NCBI GenBank assembly: GCA_024277815.1
Contig: JAJRUM010000042.1
Location: 1-46,949 of the forward strand
Length of the DNA: 46,949 bases
Source: Gammaproteobacteria bacterium
GTDB lineage: Bacteria; Pseudomonadota; Gammaproteobacteria; Xanthomonadales; SZUA-36
Direction of reading: 5' to 3'
The translations under genes were made by a program, and so were the position numbers. The notes under the pieces were generated by a model that ran no database searches, was not told the origin of the DNA, and worked only from the letters and a program-made list of their open reading frames with translations. This document shows, piece after piece, positions 8,442 through 16,083 of this stretch. Each line of letters opens with the position of its first letter. The stretch's first letter is position 1.

Positions 8442-9421
8442 TGACCAGTGTCGCAATGGTTGAAGCTGTTTCACTGGCTATGGCGTGGGAAATGGCCAGT
8501 GATGACTCAGTGGTGGTCATGGGTGAAGATGTTGGTGTCAACGGTGGCGTATTCAGGGCCACCAGTGGCCTCGAAGCCCGCTTCGGCGACCAACGTGTTA
8601 TTGATACACCCCTGGCAGAGGCCATGATAGCCGGGCTCGCAGTTGGCATGTCAGCACAGGGCATGAAGCCCGTCATCGAAGCACAGTTTATGGGCTTTAT
8701 TTACCCGATGGTGGAACAGATTGTCTGCCACGCTTCGAGGATGCGGCACCGTACGCGTGGCCGGCTTTCATGCCCGATGGTTTTACGTGCACCGTTTGGC
8801 GGCGGCATCCATGCCCCCGAACTCCACTCTGAAAGCACTGAAGCCATATTCGCCCATATACCCGGCTTGAGAGTGGTTATTCCGTCCTCACCGGCAAGGG
8901 CTTACGGCCTTCTGCTGGCTGCCATCCGCGACCCGGACCCGGTCGTATTCCTGGAGCCTAAACGGATATACCGGCTCAACCGGGAAGAAATTGAGGACAA
9001 CGGTGAGGACCTGCCGCTGGACGTCTGCTTTGTGCTGCGCGACGGCACTGACGTGACATTGGTCAGCTGGGGTTCAATGATCAAGGAAACCCTGGAATCT
9101 GCTGACCTTCTGGCCACCCGGGGGATCAGTGCGGAGGTCATTGACGTCGCGACCATCAGCCCTTTGGATATGGATACCATCATAGAGTCAGTTGAGAAAA
9201 CCGGCCGCTGCATCATCATCCACGAAGCAGCACGCATGTGCGGTGTCGGCGCGGAAATCGCCGCAGGGCTGGCTGATTCAGCAATCTACGCTTTACACGC
9301 CCCGGTCAAACGGGTCACGGGCTACGATGTCATCATGCCGCTGCAAAAAATGGAAATGAATTACATTCCTGGCGTTAAACGTATCCTGACTGCAGTTGAA
9401 GAAATCCTGGAGGTCTCGTGA
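8441..9421 (+). CDS. 2-oxoacid dehydrogenase E1 component, beta subunit
   Basis: A 326-residue partner of E1 alpha. The pyrimidine-binding domain is seen in GEDVGVNGGVFRATSGL, VIDTPLAEAMIAGLAVGMSAQG and IEAQFMGFIYPMVEQI; the loop LRAPFGGGIHAPELHSES and the C-terminal transketolase domain (VTLVSWGSMIKETLESADLL, EVIDVATISPLD) follow. Translation starts at the ATG overlapping the alpha stop codon, with AAGGAG at 8427-8432. The stop overlaps the GTG of E2. No dihydrolipoamide dehydrogenase (E3) gene follows, so E3 must come from elsewhere in the genome. Confidence 0.9.
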   Translation: MTSVAMVEAVSLAMAWEMASDDSVVVMGEDVGVNGGVFRATSGLEARFGDQRVIDTPLAEAMIAGLAVGMSAQGMKPVIEAQFMGFIYPMVEQIVCHASRMRHRTRGRLSCPMVLRAPFGGGIHAPELHSESTEAIFAHIPGLRVVIPSSPARAYGLLLAAIRDPDPVVFLEPKRIYRLNREEIEDNGEDLPLDVCFVLRDGTDVTLVSWGSMIKETLESADLLATRGISAEVIDVATISPLDMDTIIESVEKTGRCIIIHEAARMCGVGAEIAAGLADSAIYALHAPVKRVTGYDVIMPLQKMEMNYIPGVKRILTAVEEILEVS

Positions 9422-10581
9422 AGATATTCAATTTGCCTGACCTCGGCGAAGGCCTGCCGGATGCAGAGATTATTGAGTGGTACATATCTGCAGGCAACGA
9501 TATCAAATTGGACGAACCGCTGGTTTCGATGGAAACCGCAAAAGCCGTGGTCGATGTACCCAGCCCCTACACGGGCGAAGTCACCAGGCTTTTTGGTCAG
9601 CCTGGAGACATCATAACAACCGGAAGTCCGTTGGCAGGTTTTGCAATTGATGATGATGCTGCCGATGGTCAGGAAACTGCAGATACGGGCACAGTTGTAG
9701 GCAGTATGGAAACCTCCGACCAGGTGGTACGGGAAAACCTGGTCGCCGTCAGCGGAGTGAAGGTCACGCCGGGTTTACGCGCACTGGCGCGAAAACTCAA
9801 AGTGAACCTTGCCAGCCTGTCACCCTCCGGCAAGGGCGGGGTTGTTACCCGCAAAGATATTGAGGATGCAGCCAGTGAATCTCCACAGATACCGACTGCA
9901 GCCACGGACTCATCAGCTTTGGCCGCACCGGCAACCGGCGCGTGGGAACCGGTACGGGGTACGCGCCGCACGATGGCACGGGTGATGTCGGAGTCACACG
10001 CACAGGTGGTACCCACATCCATCATGGATGACGCTGACATACACCTCTGGGCCGATGGTCAGGATATGACCGTACGCCTGTTGCGTTCCCTCTGGGCTGG
10101 CGCGCAGGCCGAGCCCGGGCTGAACGCCTGGTATGATGCCGCCGGTAACAGGAGAGTGATTCATAAAGGCATGGATGTGGGTATGGCCGTTGATACCCCG
10201 GATGGCCTGTTCGCCGCGGCTTTGCGTAACGTACACACAAGTTCAGCGGCAGATATTCGCAACGCCCTGACACGCCTGAAACAAAATATTGCCAGCCGCT
10301 CCATCCCGCCGGAAGACCTCAAGGACTACACCATCATGCTGTCAAATTTCGGCATGTTTGCCGGACGTTATGCAACGCCGGTCATCACCCCGCCCTGCGT
10401 ATCAATCATTGCGGCCGGCAAGGCCCGCGATGAAGTGGTTCCGGCACCGCAGGGTTTTGAGGTTCATCGTATCGTTCCGCTATCACTGACTTTTGATCAC
10501 CGCGCCTGCACCGGCGGTGAAGCCGCCCGCTTCCTGAAGGCAATGATTGATGACCTGGGGTTACCGCGGTCGGAAATCTAA
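9418..10581 (+). CDS. 2-oxoacid dehydrogenase E2 (lipoyl acyltransferase)
   Basis: The 387-residue core acyltransferase. Order: one lipoyl domain (1-78) with lipoyl-lysine K42 in METAKAVVDVPSP; a linker; a peripheral-subunit-binding domain (about 115-150, VTPGLRALARKLKVNLASLSPSGKGGVVTRKDI); a second linker; then the catalytic domain (170-387) with TIMLSNFGMF and DHRACTGGEAARF. The catalytic His is H361, but the Asp usual in the HxxxDG motif is T365. This also occurs, as far as I recall, in a subset of E2 proteins from other gammaproteobacteria. The start is GTG at 9418 with GGAGG 4 bp upstream, overlapping E1 beta by 4 bp. The single lipoyl domain argues against the three-domain E. coli type. 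Confidence 0.88.
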   Translation: MKIFNLPDLGEGLPDAEIIEWYISAGNDIKLDEPLVSMETAKAVVDVPSPYTGEVTRLFGQPGDIITTGSPLAGFAIDDDAADGQETADTGTVVGSMETSDQVVRENLVAVSGVKVTPGLRALARKLKVNLASLSPSGKGGVVTRKDIEDAASESPQIPTAATDSSALAAPATGAWEPVRGTRRTMARVMSESHAQVVPTSIMDDADIHLWADGQDMTVRLLRSLWAGAQAEPGLNAWYDAAGNRRVIHKGMDVGMAVDTPDGLFAAALRNVHTSSAADIRNALTRLKQNIASRSIPPEDLKDYTIMLSNFGMFAGRYATPVITPPCVSIIAAGKARDEVVPAPQGFEVHRIVPLSLTFDHRACTGGEAARFLKAMIDDLGLPRSEI

Positions 10582-10586
10582 AATAA

Positions 10587-10616
10587 CCGGGCCGATGGGC
10601 AGAGCCACCGGCCCGG
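10587..10616. terminator. Strong hairpin between convergent E2 and propeller genes
   Basis: CCGGGCCG (10587-10594) pairs perfectly with CGGCCCGG (10609-10616); inside, TGG (10596-10598) pairs with CCA (10605-10607). It starts 6 bp after the E2 stop and ends 8 bp before the convergent gene's stop. On the minus strand the next bases are TTATTTT, a modest T-rich tract; on the plus strand CAAAA follows. Probably a bidirectional terminator, better for the minus strand. Confidence 0.65.
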
Positions 10617-10624
10617 CAAAACGA

Positions 10625-11755
10625 TCAAGTCAGGAGAGCAGCAACGTCGCTGATGGGAGAGTGACGTTGGCGCTGGGCAAAGCACACACCGGTTGCATCA
10701 CCGGCCTGCACCAACCCAACCTGCTGACCATTAACTGGATCCAGGATCAATAACTCCCGGCCACCATCAACATAAATCTTACCGCTATCCGGTTGAACAG
10801 CAATCTGGTCAACGCCGAAGTACTCCGAAGAAAAAGGTACAACCTGTACCCAGTCCGCTGTCATTTCGCCGGTGAACGGGTTGAAATCGAATGCCTCGAC
10901 TGTTTCGGTTGTTCTTACATACAGGCGGTCACCAGTCCTGCTGAATACTGCCGCCACAGCCGTGGCACTGTTCAATTGTGCGAAATCTGCTTTTTCCATG
11001 CCAGGCAAGGTAAATGAGGTAATCCCGGCTTGACGATCAAGCAGAACTCCGGCTCGTGACCCGGGGGCGCAACTGCCATTATTGGGCTGTGCACCACTCG
11101 AAAGACGGTTGCCGGTCAGCTGCAATTCGCCATCAGGTGCAACCCTGGCGTCATACATGGCGTTGTCAAATGGCTGGGCAAGAGAGTGTCCGTAGGTGGT
11201 GGTAATCAGCAAAGTTCCGTCATCACAAAACTCAACCGAGGTGTGATCCAGGAACGGTGCACTGGTGGCGACTTCAGTCTGGCTGGCGATATCAACGATG
11301 GATAGGGGCTCATAGGCATTGCCGGCACCCGCACTCACCAGCAAACTTCCGTCCGGATTGAGTGACATGTCAACACCGGCATTGCTGATTTCGATACTGG
11401 AGTACGTAGCATCCCGACCGGCCACCGTTTCTATCAACTGGAAAACGGAAATTTGCCGGCTGGCGTTGCTGGAAAAACCCGTTGACTCGTCTTCACTCAG
11501 CGCACAGTCAGCGCTGGCCCGGCCTTGTGGCCCATGCAAACTTGCAATCAGCACACCGGTATCCGCATCAAACAACCGGAACATATCCGATTCATTGTCT
11601 GCCACCATACCCAGAGATGCGGCAAACGCCGTAGCAGAAACCAGGGATGCGGTGAGCAACAACAAAAATGAAATGAGTTTAGTCGAACCTGAAAGGCTCC
11701 GACCATCTACTTTATTCAGGGGGCAAAACTTCTTCCATGCGACTGGCTCGTGCAT
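10625..11755 (-). CDS. Secreted beta-propeller-like protein of unknown function
   Basis: I do not recognise a named family. From the ATG at 11755, which has GGAGG 5 bp upstream, the product has 376 residues. A long basic n-region precedes a hydrophobic signal segment (LISFLLLLTASLVSATAFAAS), so export to the periplasm or surface is likely. The mature part shows repeated motifs of YVTN/WD-like propellers: MFRLFDADTGVLIASL, SLNPDGSLLVSAGAGNAYEPLSIVDI, FSRTGDRLYVRTTETVEAFDFNPFTGEM and VQPDSGKIYVDGGRELLILDPVNG. No catalytic motif is visible. It converges on the E2 gene across a terminator hairpin and diverges from the TPR membrane gene. Confidence 0.7.
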   Translation of the reverse strand: MHEPVAWKKFCPLNKVDGRSLSGSTKLISFLLLLTASLVSATAFAASLGMVADNESDMFRLFDADTGVLIASLHGPQGRASADCALSEDESTGFSSNASRQISVFQLIETVAGRDATYSSIEISNAGVDMSLNPDGSLLVSAGAGNAYEPLSIVDIASQTEVATSAPFLDHTSVEFCDDGTLLITTTYGHSLAQPFDNAMYDARVAPDGELQLTGNRLSSGAQPNNGSCAPGSRAGVLLDRQAGITSFTLPGMEKADFAQLNSATAVAAVFSRTGDRLYVRTTETVEAFDFNPFTGEMTADWVQVVPFSSEYFGVDQIAVQPDSGKIYVDGGRELLILDPVNGQQVGLVQAGDATGVCFAQRQRHSPISDVAALLT

Positions 11756-11851
11756 TGAAACCTCCATGTTCCAATTAACTATTCGAGGCAAACCCGGCAG
11801 ATATTCTGTGCAACCCGTAACACTTAACCCGGGCTCAAAATAACCTTTCAT

Positions 11852-12071
11852 CTGCCTGTGCGGCCTTGCACAAACTGGGTTTACTTAATTTCGCAGGACG
11901 TTTACTTCTGGCGGGTACAATCCTTGTTTAAACCTTGAACCAGCGTCCTGCGAGTCCATATATAGGATTCAATATACTCGTTTCTGCGGGAATTCCAAGT
12001 CTTTTCCGGCATTTATTGAACTATTGAAAGCCATTCTCATTGTGTCATTGACTACTGGAACAACAAATAAC
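11852..12071. promoter_or_regulatory. Divergent promoter region with a 10-bp inverted repeat
   Basis: TCGCAGGACG (11891-11900) and CGTCCTGCGA (11944-11953) form a perfect 10-bp inverted repeat with a 43-bp spacer. Between them lie a GTTTAAAC palindrome (11926-11933) and a possible -35 TTGAAC (11935-11940), which is 18 bp before TATATA (11959-11964). A second -10-like TATACT is at 11973-11978. The arrangement would suit a regulator binding two distant half-sites around a promoter for the rightward gene, or a long-loop RNA hairpin. No regulator gene is adjacent. Confidence 0.4.
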
Positions 12072-12809
12072 GTGACGAAATACTCGATTTTAATCTGGCT
12101 CATTCAACTGGCCTTGATCATTCACGTGCTGAAAACCGACCGCAACCGATACTGGATTCTGTTCCTGTTGTTCATGCCGATGATCGGGGGGGTAGCCTAC
12201 CTGGTGATAGAAATATTGCCTGAGTTCTCCAGCAGCATCACCGGTCAGCGCGCGGCAAGGAGTGTCAGAAAAACGCTCAACCCGGGTGCCGACCTGCGAC
12301 ACCACGAAGCGGCCTGGGAACAGTCTCCCAATGTTGACAACGGCCGCCGTTATGCCCAGGCACTGCTGGAGTCCGGCAACACCGCCGAGGCAGAAAAAAT
12401 TGTCAATGCTGCACTGAAGGGCCTGTTCGCGACAGAGCCCACACTGCTGCTGGTCAAGGCCCATATTCAGTTTGAACAAGGTCAGTCGACCGGGACGGTC
12501 GAAACACTGGAAACCTTGCAGGAACACAACCCTGATTTCCGCAATGCGGATGGCCACCTGTTATATGCACGCGCGCTGGAAGCCAACGGACAGGCTGAAA
12601 AGGCCATACGCGAATATTCAGCTGTCTCAGGTTACTTCCCCGGCGTAGAGGCCCGCTACCGCCTGGCCATGTGCCTGAAAAAGGCGGGCAAAGAACAAGC
12701 GGCAAATGATGAACTGGAATCCATCCTCAACGACGCAAAACTCGCACCGCCCCATTTTCGTAAAAGCCAGAAGCACTGGCTGGATGAGGTCAAACGCGAA
12801 TTGGGTTAA
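12072..12809 (+). CDS. PLDc_N-type membrane protein with TPR-like repeats
   Basis: About 245 residues. The first 50 form two hydrophobic helices in the pattern of the phospholipase D-nuclease N-terminal (PLDc_N) domain: YSILIWLIQLALIIHVLK, then RNRYWILFLLFMPMIGGVAYLVIEILPE. The rest (about 75-245) is helical with tetratricopeptide spacing (NGRRYAQALLESGNTAEAEKIVNAAL; HLLYARALEANGQAEKAIREYSAVSGYFP; EARYRLAMCLKKAGKEQAANDEL). It has no phospholipase catalytic domain, so PLDc_N only anchors a cytoplasmic scaffold. The start is uncertain: GTG at 12072 directly precedes the first helix and has GGAA 11 bp upstream; TTG codons at 12024 and 12048 are alternatives without better ribosome sites. Role unknown. 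Confidence 0.75.
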   Translation: MTKYSILIWLIQLALIIHVLKTDRNRYWILFLLFMPMIGGVAYLVIEILPEFSSSITGQRAARSVRKTLNPGADLRHHEAAWEQSPNVDNGRRYAQALLESGNTAEAEKIVNAALKGLFATEPTLLLVKAHIQFEQGQSTGTVETLETLQEHNPDFRNADGHLLYARALEANGQAEKAIREYSAVSGYFPGVEARYRLAMCLKKAGKEQAANDELESILNDAKLAPPHFRKSQKHWLDEVKRELG

Positions 12810-12857
12810 AGAGTGCTCACCCACAGGAACAAGGAAGCCCGAAAACAGCCAAAAACA

Positions 12858-12886
12858 TTGCCCATCCCCCCTATTTCTGGTATAAA
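12858..12886 (+). promoter_or_regulatory. rpsB promoter (sigma-70 type, extended -10)
   Basis: TTGCCC (12858-12863), a 17-bp spacer, then TATAAA (12881-12886). The spacer ends TGG, giving a TGn extended -10. It lies 236 bp upstream of the rpsB start, leaving a predicted leader of about 230 nt. The -10 and spacing are strong and the -35 fair, as expected for a highly expressed ribosomal operon. Confidence 0.75.
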
Positions 12887-12892
12887 GCCCTG

Positions 12893-13121
12893 CTCTCTTG
12901 GACGTGCTCGTCACGGCCAGAAATCGGGATGGCGGCATTCACGGGGTTTTCCTGTCAATGACCGAACATCAAATACGCACACATACTACAAGCGTTCGGT
13001 TGGGTGCCCTGCAAGAACAGGGTTTCCGGACAGGGTATGTGGAGGACTAACCCGGGAAGCCAGTGTAGCCAGATTGCAGAATCTTTGGCCGCTGGGTTTC
13101 TGCTATATAAAGGATTTAAGA
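12893..13121 (+). promoter_or_regulatory. Structured rpsB leader, candidate S2 autoregulatory RNA
   Basis: The predicted 5' leader has two neighbouring strong hairpins. ACCGAAC (12961-12967) pairs with GTTCGGT (12994-13000), extendable by a G-U pair, with a 26-nt loop. CCCTG (13007-13011) pairs with CAGGG (13018-13022) around CAAGAA. In gammaproteobacteria S2 represses rpsB-tsf through such a leader (Rfam entry t44 covers the E. coli element). Position, length and hairpins fit; I cannot confirm the consensus. The ribosome site is AGGA at 13111-13114, 7 bp before the ATG. Confidence 0.55.
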
Positions 13122-14309
13122 ATGCCAAATATTACCATGCGCCAAATGCTTGAAGCCGGCGTGCACTTCGGCCACCAGACCCGCTATTGGGATCCTAAAA
13201 TGGCTCCGTATATTTTCGGAGCACGTGGCAAAATTCACATCATCAATCTTGAAAAATCACTGCCCATGCTGGTGGATTCAATGAGTTTCATCAGCAGTAT
13301 CGCAGCCAAACGCGGCAACATTATTTTTGTTGGCACCAAGCGCGCCGCTTCCAAAGCCATCGCCGAAGAAGCGCAGCGTTGTGGCATGCCTTACGTATCA
13401 CATCGCTGGCTCGGCGGCATGCTGACCAACTTCCGCACCATTCGCCAGTCAATCAAGCGCCTGCGCCAGATTGAGAAGATGGAAGAGGATGGAAGTTTTG
13501 CCCGCCTGGTCAAAAAGGAAGTCCTGCAACTGACACGTGAGCGTGACAAGCTCGAAAGAAGCCTCGGTGGCATCAAGGATATGAAGGGCTTGCCAGACGT
13601 CATGTTTGTCGTGGATGTTGGCCACGAAGACATCGCAGTCAAGGAAGCTCGCAAACTGGGTATCCCGGTCATTGCAGTGGTCGACACCAACTGCTCTCCG
13701 AACGATATTGATTATGTTATCCCGGGCAATGATGATGCCATTAGCTCGATTCGCCTTTACACACAGCTGGCCGCCGATGCGGTGCTGGAAGGCCGTGCCT
13801 CCGTTCCGCATGTAGAGGACCGCGACGAGTTTGTCGAGTTGGACGAATACGGCAACCCCATTAAGCGGGCAGCCAAAGCTTCAAAAAGTGCGCCAGCCAA
13901 GAAAAAAGTTGCCAAGAAAGTGGTGGTGAAAAAAGCACCGGCAGCAACTGAAGAGCCCGCAAAGGAAGAAGCCGCACCCGCAAAAACCCCAGCAGCTGAA
14001 ACTGCACCGGTTGAAACTGCACCAACTGAAACTGCACCAACTGAAACTGCCGCGCCGGCGGATGCCGAAGCTGCAACCACAGAAGACACTGCTACTGAGA
14101 CCGAAGCTACGCCAGCAGAAGCTGCCGCCAGTGAAGACACTGCAACCGCAGAAAAGGCTGAGGAAGCGCCTGCTGCAGAAGACCCACCTGCGCCAGCCAA
14201 AAAGGCCGCGGTCAAGAAGAAAGCAGCGTCTAAAAAGGTCGCTAAGAAAAAGGTTGCCAAGAAAAAGACCAGCAAAAAGAAAGTTGCTAAAAAGGCAGCT
14301 GAAGATTAG
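13122..14309 (+). CDS. rpsB: 30S ribosomal protein S2 with long low-complexity C-terminal tail
   Basis: S2 binds late on the 30S subunit between head and body and helps seat S1. Residues 1-247 are a complete S2: [87 protein letters not shown]. The usual bacterial length is about 240-260; this protein has 395. The extra 148 residues are low complexity: a basic block (248-271, [12 protein letters not shown]), an acidic Ala/Thr/Glu/Pro block (272-357) with four near-identical ETAPx repeats, and a histone-H1-like Lys block (358-392, repeated KKVAK). The tail is in frame and ends 92 bp before tsf, so it is not a misassembled neighbour. ATG at 13122 is set by homology and AGGA. It leads the rpsB-tsf-pyrH-frr group. 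Confidence 0.95.
   Translation: MPNITMRQMLEAGVHFGHQTRYWDPKMAPYIFGARGKIHIINLEKSLPMLVDSMSFISSIAAKRGNIIFVGTKRAASKAIAEEAQRCGMPYVSHRWLGGMLTNFRTIRQSIKRLRQIEKMEEDGSFARLVKKEVLQLTRERDKLERSLGGIKDMKGLPDVMFVVDVGHEDIAVKEARKLGIPVIAVVDTNCSPNDIDYVIPGNDDAISSIRLYTQLAADAVLEGRASVPHVEDRDEFVELDEYGNPIKRAAKASKSAPAKKKVAKKVVVKKAPAATEEPAKEEAAPAKTPAAETAPVETAPTETAPTETAAPADAEAATTEDTATETEATPAEAAASEDTATAEKAEEAPAAEDPPAPAKKAAVKKKAASKKVAKKKVAKKKTSKKKVAKKAAED
13998..14057 (+). repeat. 15-bp tandem repeat encoding ETAPx units in the S2 tail
   Basis: Four successive 15-bp units beginning GAAACTGC encode [15 protein letters not shown] and ETAAP (residues 293-312 of S2). The second and third copies are identical (GAAACTGCACCAACT). 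Such short in-frame repeats can expand or contract by slippage, so tail length may vary between strains. Confidence 0.85.
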
Positions 14310-14322
14310 GCAAGGGCCGCTT

Positions 14323-14364
14323 ACCCCGCATAACGGCGGGGTGGCATTCCGGCAATTGTGCCGG
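14323..14364 (+). promoter_or_regulatory. Double hairpin between rpsB and tsf
   Basis: Two strong consecutive stems: ACCCCGC (14323-14329) with GCGGGGT (14336-14342), and CCGGCA (14349-14354) with TGCCGG (14359-14364). Neither is followed by a T-run, so full termination is unlikely. Positions suggest mRNA stabilisation or partial attenuation setting the S2 to EF-Ts ratio. Confidence 0.6.
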
Positions 14365-14401
14365 GCCGGTAACTAAACTGAATTGATAAAGGAATAGTAC
14401 G

Positions 14402-15277
14402 ATGGCAGTAACTGCCTCAATGGTAAAAGAACTTCGCGAGCGCACTGGCGCTGGCATGATGGAGTGCAAAAAAGCACTGGTTGAAACCGATGGTGACCTG
14501 GAGGCCGCAATTGAGTTTTTGCGCAAATCCGGGCTTGCCCAGGCGGACAAGAAAGCTTCACGCGTTGCCGCTGAAGGCCAGGTCATGCTGGTGGCCAACG
14601 ACGACAACACCGAGGCCGTCATGGTTGAGATCAACAGCGAAACTGATTTTGTCGCCAAAGACGAGAACTTCCTGTCATTCGCCAGGGCGGTGGCCGGCAA
14701 CGCACTCACTACAGCAGCTGAAAACGTCGAAGCCTTGATGGCTTCGAAGTTTGACGGCTCGAGCCTCGAACAGGCACGCCAGGCTCTGGTGTCCAAAATT
14801 GGTGAGAACATCCAGGTCCGTCGCATCGCACGCATGCAAACCGGCGGCCATATCGGTGCTTACGTACATGGAGGCCGAATCGGCGTTCTGGTTGAAGTTG
14901 AAGGTGGTGACACCGAACTTGCCCGGGATATCGCCATGCATATCGCCGCCCTGAATCCTGAATACATTGATGCAGATGATGTTCCGGCTGATGTTCTTGA
15001 AAAAGAGAAACAATTCCTGATTTCACAGGCAGCCGACAGCGGTAAGCCGGCAGATATCATTGAAAAGATGGTCAGCGGGCGTATGCGGAAACACCTGGCA
15101 GGCATCACCCTGGTGGGCCAGCCATTCGTCAAGGATGGCGACGTTACCGTTGCCCAGTTGCTTAAACAGAAAGGCGCAAGTGTGAAGAGCTTCACCCGCC
15201 TGGCCGTTGGCGAAGGCATCCAGAAAAAAGAAGATAACTTCGCTGATGAAGTTATGCAGCAGGTGAAAGGTGGCTGA
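14402..15277 (+). CDS. tsf: Elongation factor Ts
   Basis: The guanine-nucleotide exchange factor that reloads EF-Tu. The 291-residue protein has the N-terminal UBA-like domain ([37 protein letters not shown]), the core motif [15 protein letters not shown] that inserts into EF-Tu, [19 protein letters not shown], and the C-terminal module. Length matches the gammaproteobacterial protein (about 283). AAAGGA (14388-14393) is 8 bp before the ATG. Co-transcribed with rpsB; its stop overlaps the pyrH start by 8 bp. Confidence 0.98.
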   Translation: MAVTASMVKELRERTGAGMMECKKALVETDGDLEAAIEFLRKSGLAQADKKASRVAAEGQVMLVANDDNTEAVMVEINSETDFVAKDENFLSFARAVAGNALTTAAENVEALMASKFDGSSLEQARQALVSKIGENIQVRRIARMQTGGHIGAYVHGGRIGVLVEVEGGDTELARDIAMHIAALNPEYIDADDVPADVLEKEKQFLISQAADSGKPADIIEKMVSGRMRKHLAGITLVGQPFVKDGDVTVAQLLKQKGASVKSFTRLAVGEGIQKKEDNFADEVMQQVKGG

Positions 15278-15983
15278 AGCCAGCTATCAGCGTATTCTCC
15301 TCAAGCTCAGTGGCGAAGCGCTGCTGGGTGATGAGGACTATGGCATTGATCCGGTCATCATCGGCCGGATTGCCAGCGAAATCCGGGAAGTGCTCAATAC
15401 CGGTGTACAAATTGCCATTGTTATCGGTGGCGGAAATATTTTCAGGGGCGCCGGCCTCGCGCAATCCGGTATCGACCGCGTCACGGGTGACCACATGGGA
15501 ATGCTGGCCACCCTGATGAATTCCCTGGCGCTACAGGATGCGATGGAGCGGGTTGATGTTGATGCTCGCGTCATGTCCGCGATCTCGGTACACGATGTCT
15601 GCGAGGACTACATACGCCGGCGCGCCACGCGCCACCTCGAAAAAGGCCGGGTCGTCATCATCGCTGGAGGCACCGGCAATCCGTTTTTCACCACCGACAC
15701 CGCTGCGGCGTTACGCGCCATCGAAATCGGTGCTGATATCGTACTCAAAGCAACCAAGGTGGATGGTGTCTTTTCTGCCGATCCCAATATCGTAGCTGAC
15801 GCACAACTCTATGACTGCCTGACTTACGATCAGGTTATCGAAGGCAAGCTCGGTGTGATGGATGCCAATGCCATCGTACTGTGTCGTGACCAGGGGATGC
15901 CGATCCGGGTTTTCAACGTATTTGGCAGCGGCAACATGATGCAGATCGTCAAGGGCGGGAAAGTCGGCACTCTGGTGCGCTGA
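15270..15983 (+). CDS. pyrH: UMP kinase
   Basis: Phosphorylates UMP to UDP; a hexameric amino-acid-kinase-fold enzyme, usually activated by GTP and inhibited by UTP. 237 residues: [19 protein letters not shown] at the N-terminus, [31 protein letters not shown] and [15 protein letters not shown] are the phosphate-, UMP- and ATP-binding segments. The start is a GTG at 15270 giving [17 protein letters not shown]; it overlaps tsf by 8 bp, so translation is probably coupled to EF-Ts. Confidence 0.97.
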   Translation: MAEASYQRILLKLSGEALLGDEDYGIDPVIIGRIASEIREVLNTGVQIAIVIGGGNIFRGAGLAQSGIDRVTGDHMGMLATLMNSLALQDAMERVDVDARVMSAISVHDVCEDYIRRRATRHLEKGRVVIIAGGTGNPFFTTDTAAALRAIEIGADIVLKATKVDGVFSADPNIVADAQLYDCLTYDQVIEGKLGVMDANAIVLCRDQGMPIRVFNVFGSGNMMQIVKGGKVGTLVR

Positions 15984-16083
15984 CCACTCAATTACGACAC
16001 CCACAACCCCTTTCCGTTTTGCTGTTAAAATTGGTTGTTGAGCGGTAACAACCCACCTAAATGCTGGTCGAGGGGAGATAGAA
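15984..16083 (+). other. pyrH-frr spacer with hairpin
   Basis: A 100-bp gap containing GGTTGTT (16033-16039) paired with AACAACC (16047-16053) around a 7-nt loop. It is about 30 bp before the frr start and lacks a T-run. It may stabilise or modulate the downstream mRNA. AGGGGAG near 16071-16077 is the frr ribosome site. Confidence 0.45.

Noticed and set aside
13757-14275. A 172-codon minus-strand reading opposite the S2 tail, rich in Ala/Ser/Val/Phe
   Set aside because: It is the antisense of Lys/Ala/Glu-rich codons (AAG, GCA, GAA), which rarely give stops in reverse. No ribosome site or family match.
13863-14309. The S2 tail as a frameshift or assembly artefact
   Set aside because: It stays in the S2 frame, has ordered basic-acidic-basic blocks with repeated KKVAK units, and ends shortly before the tsf ribosome site as a real gene would.
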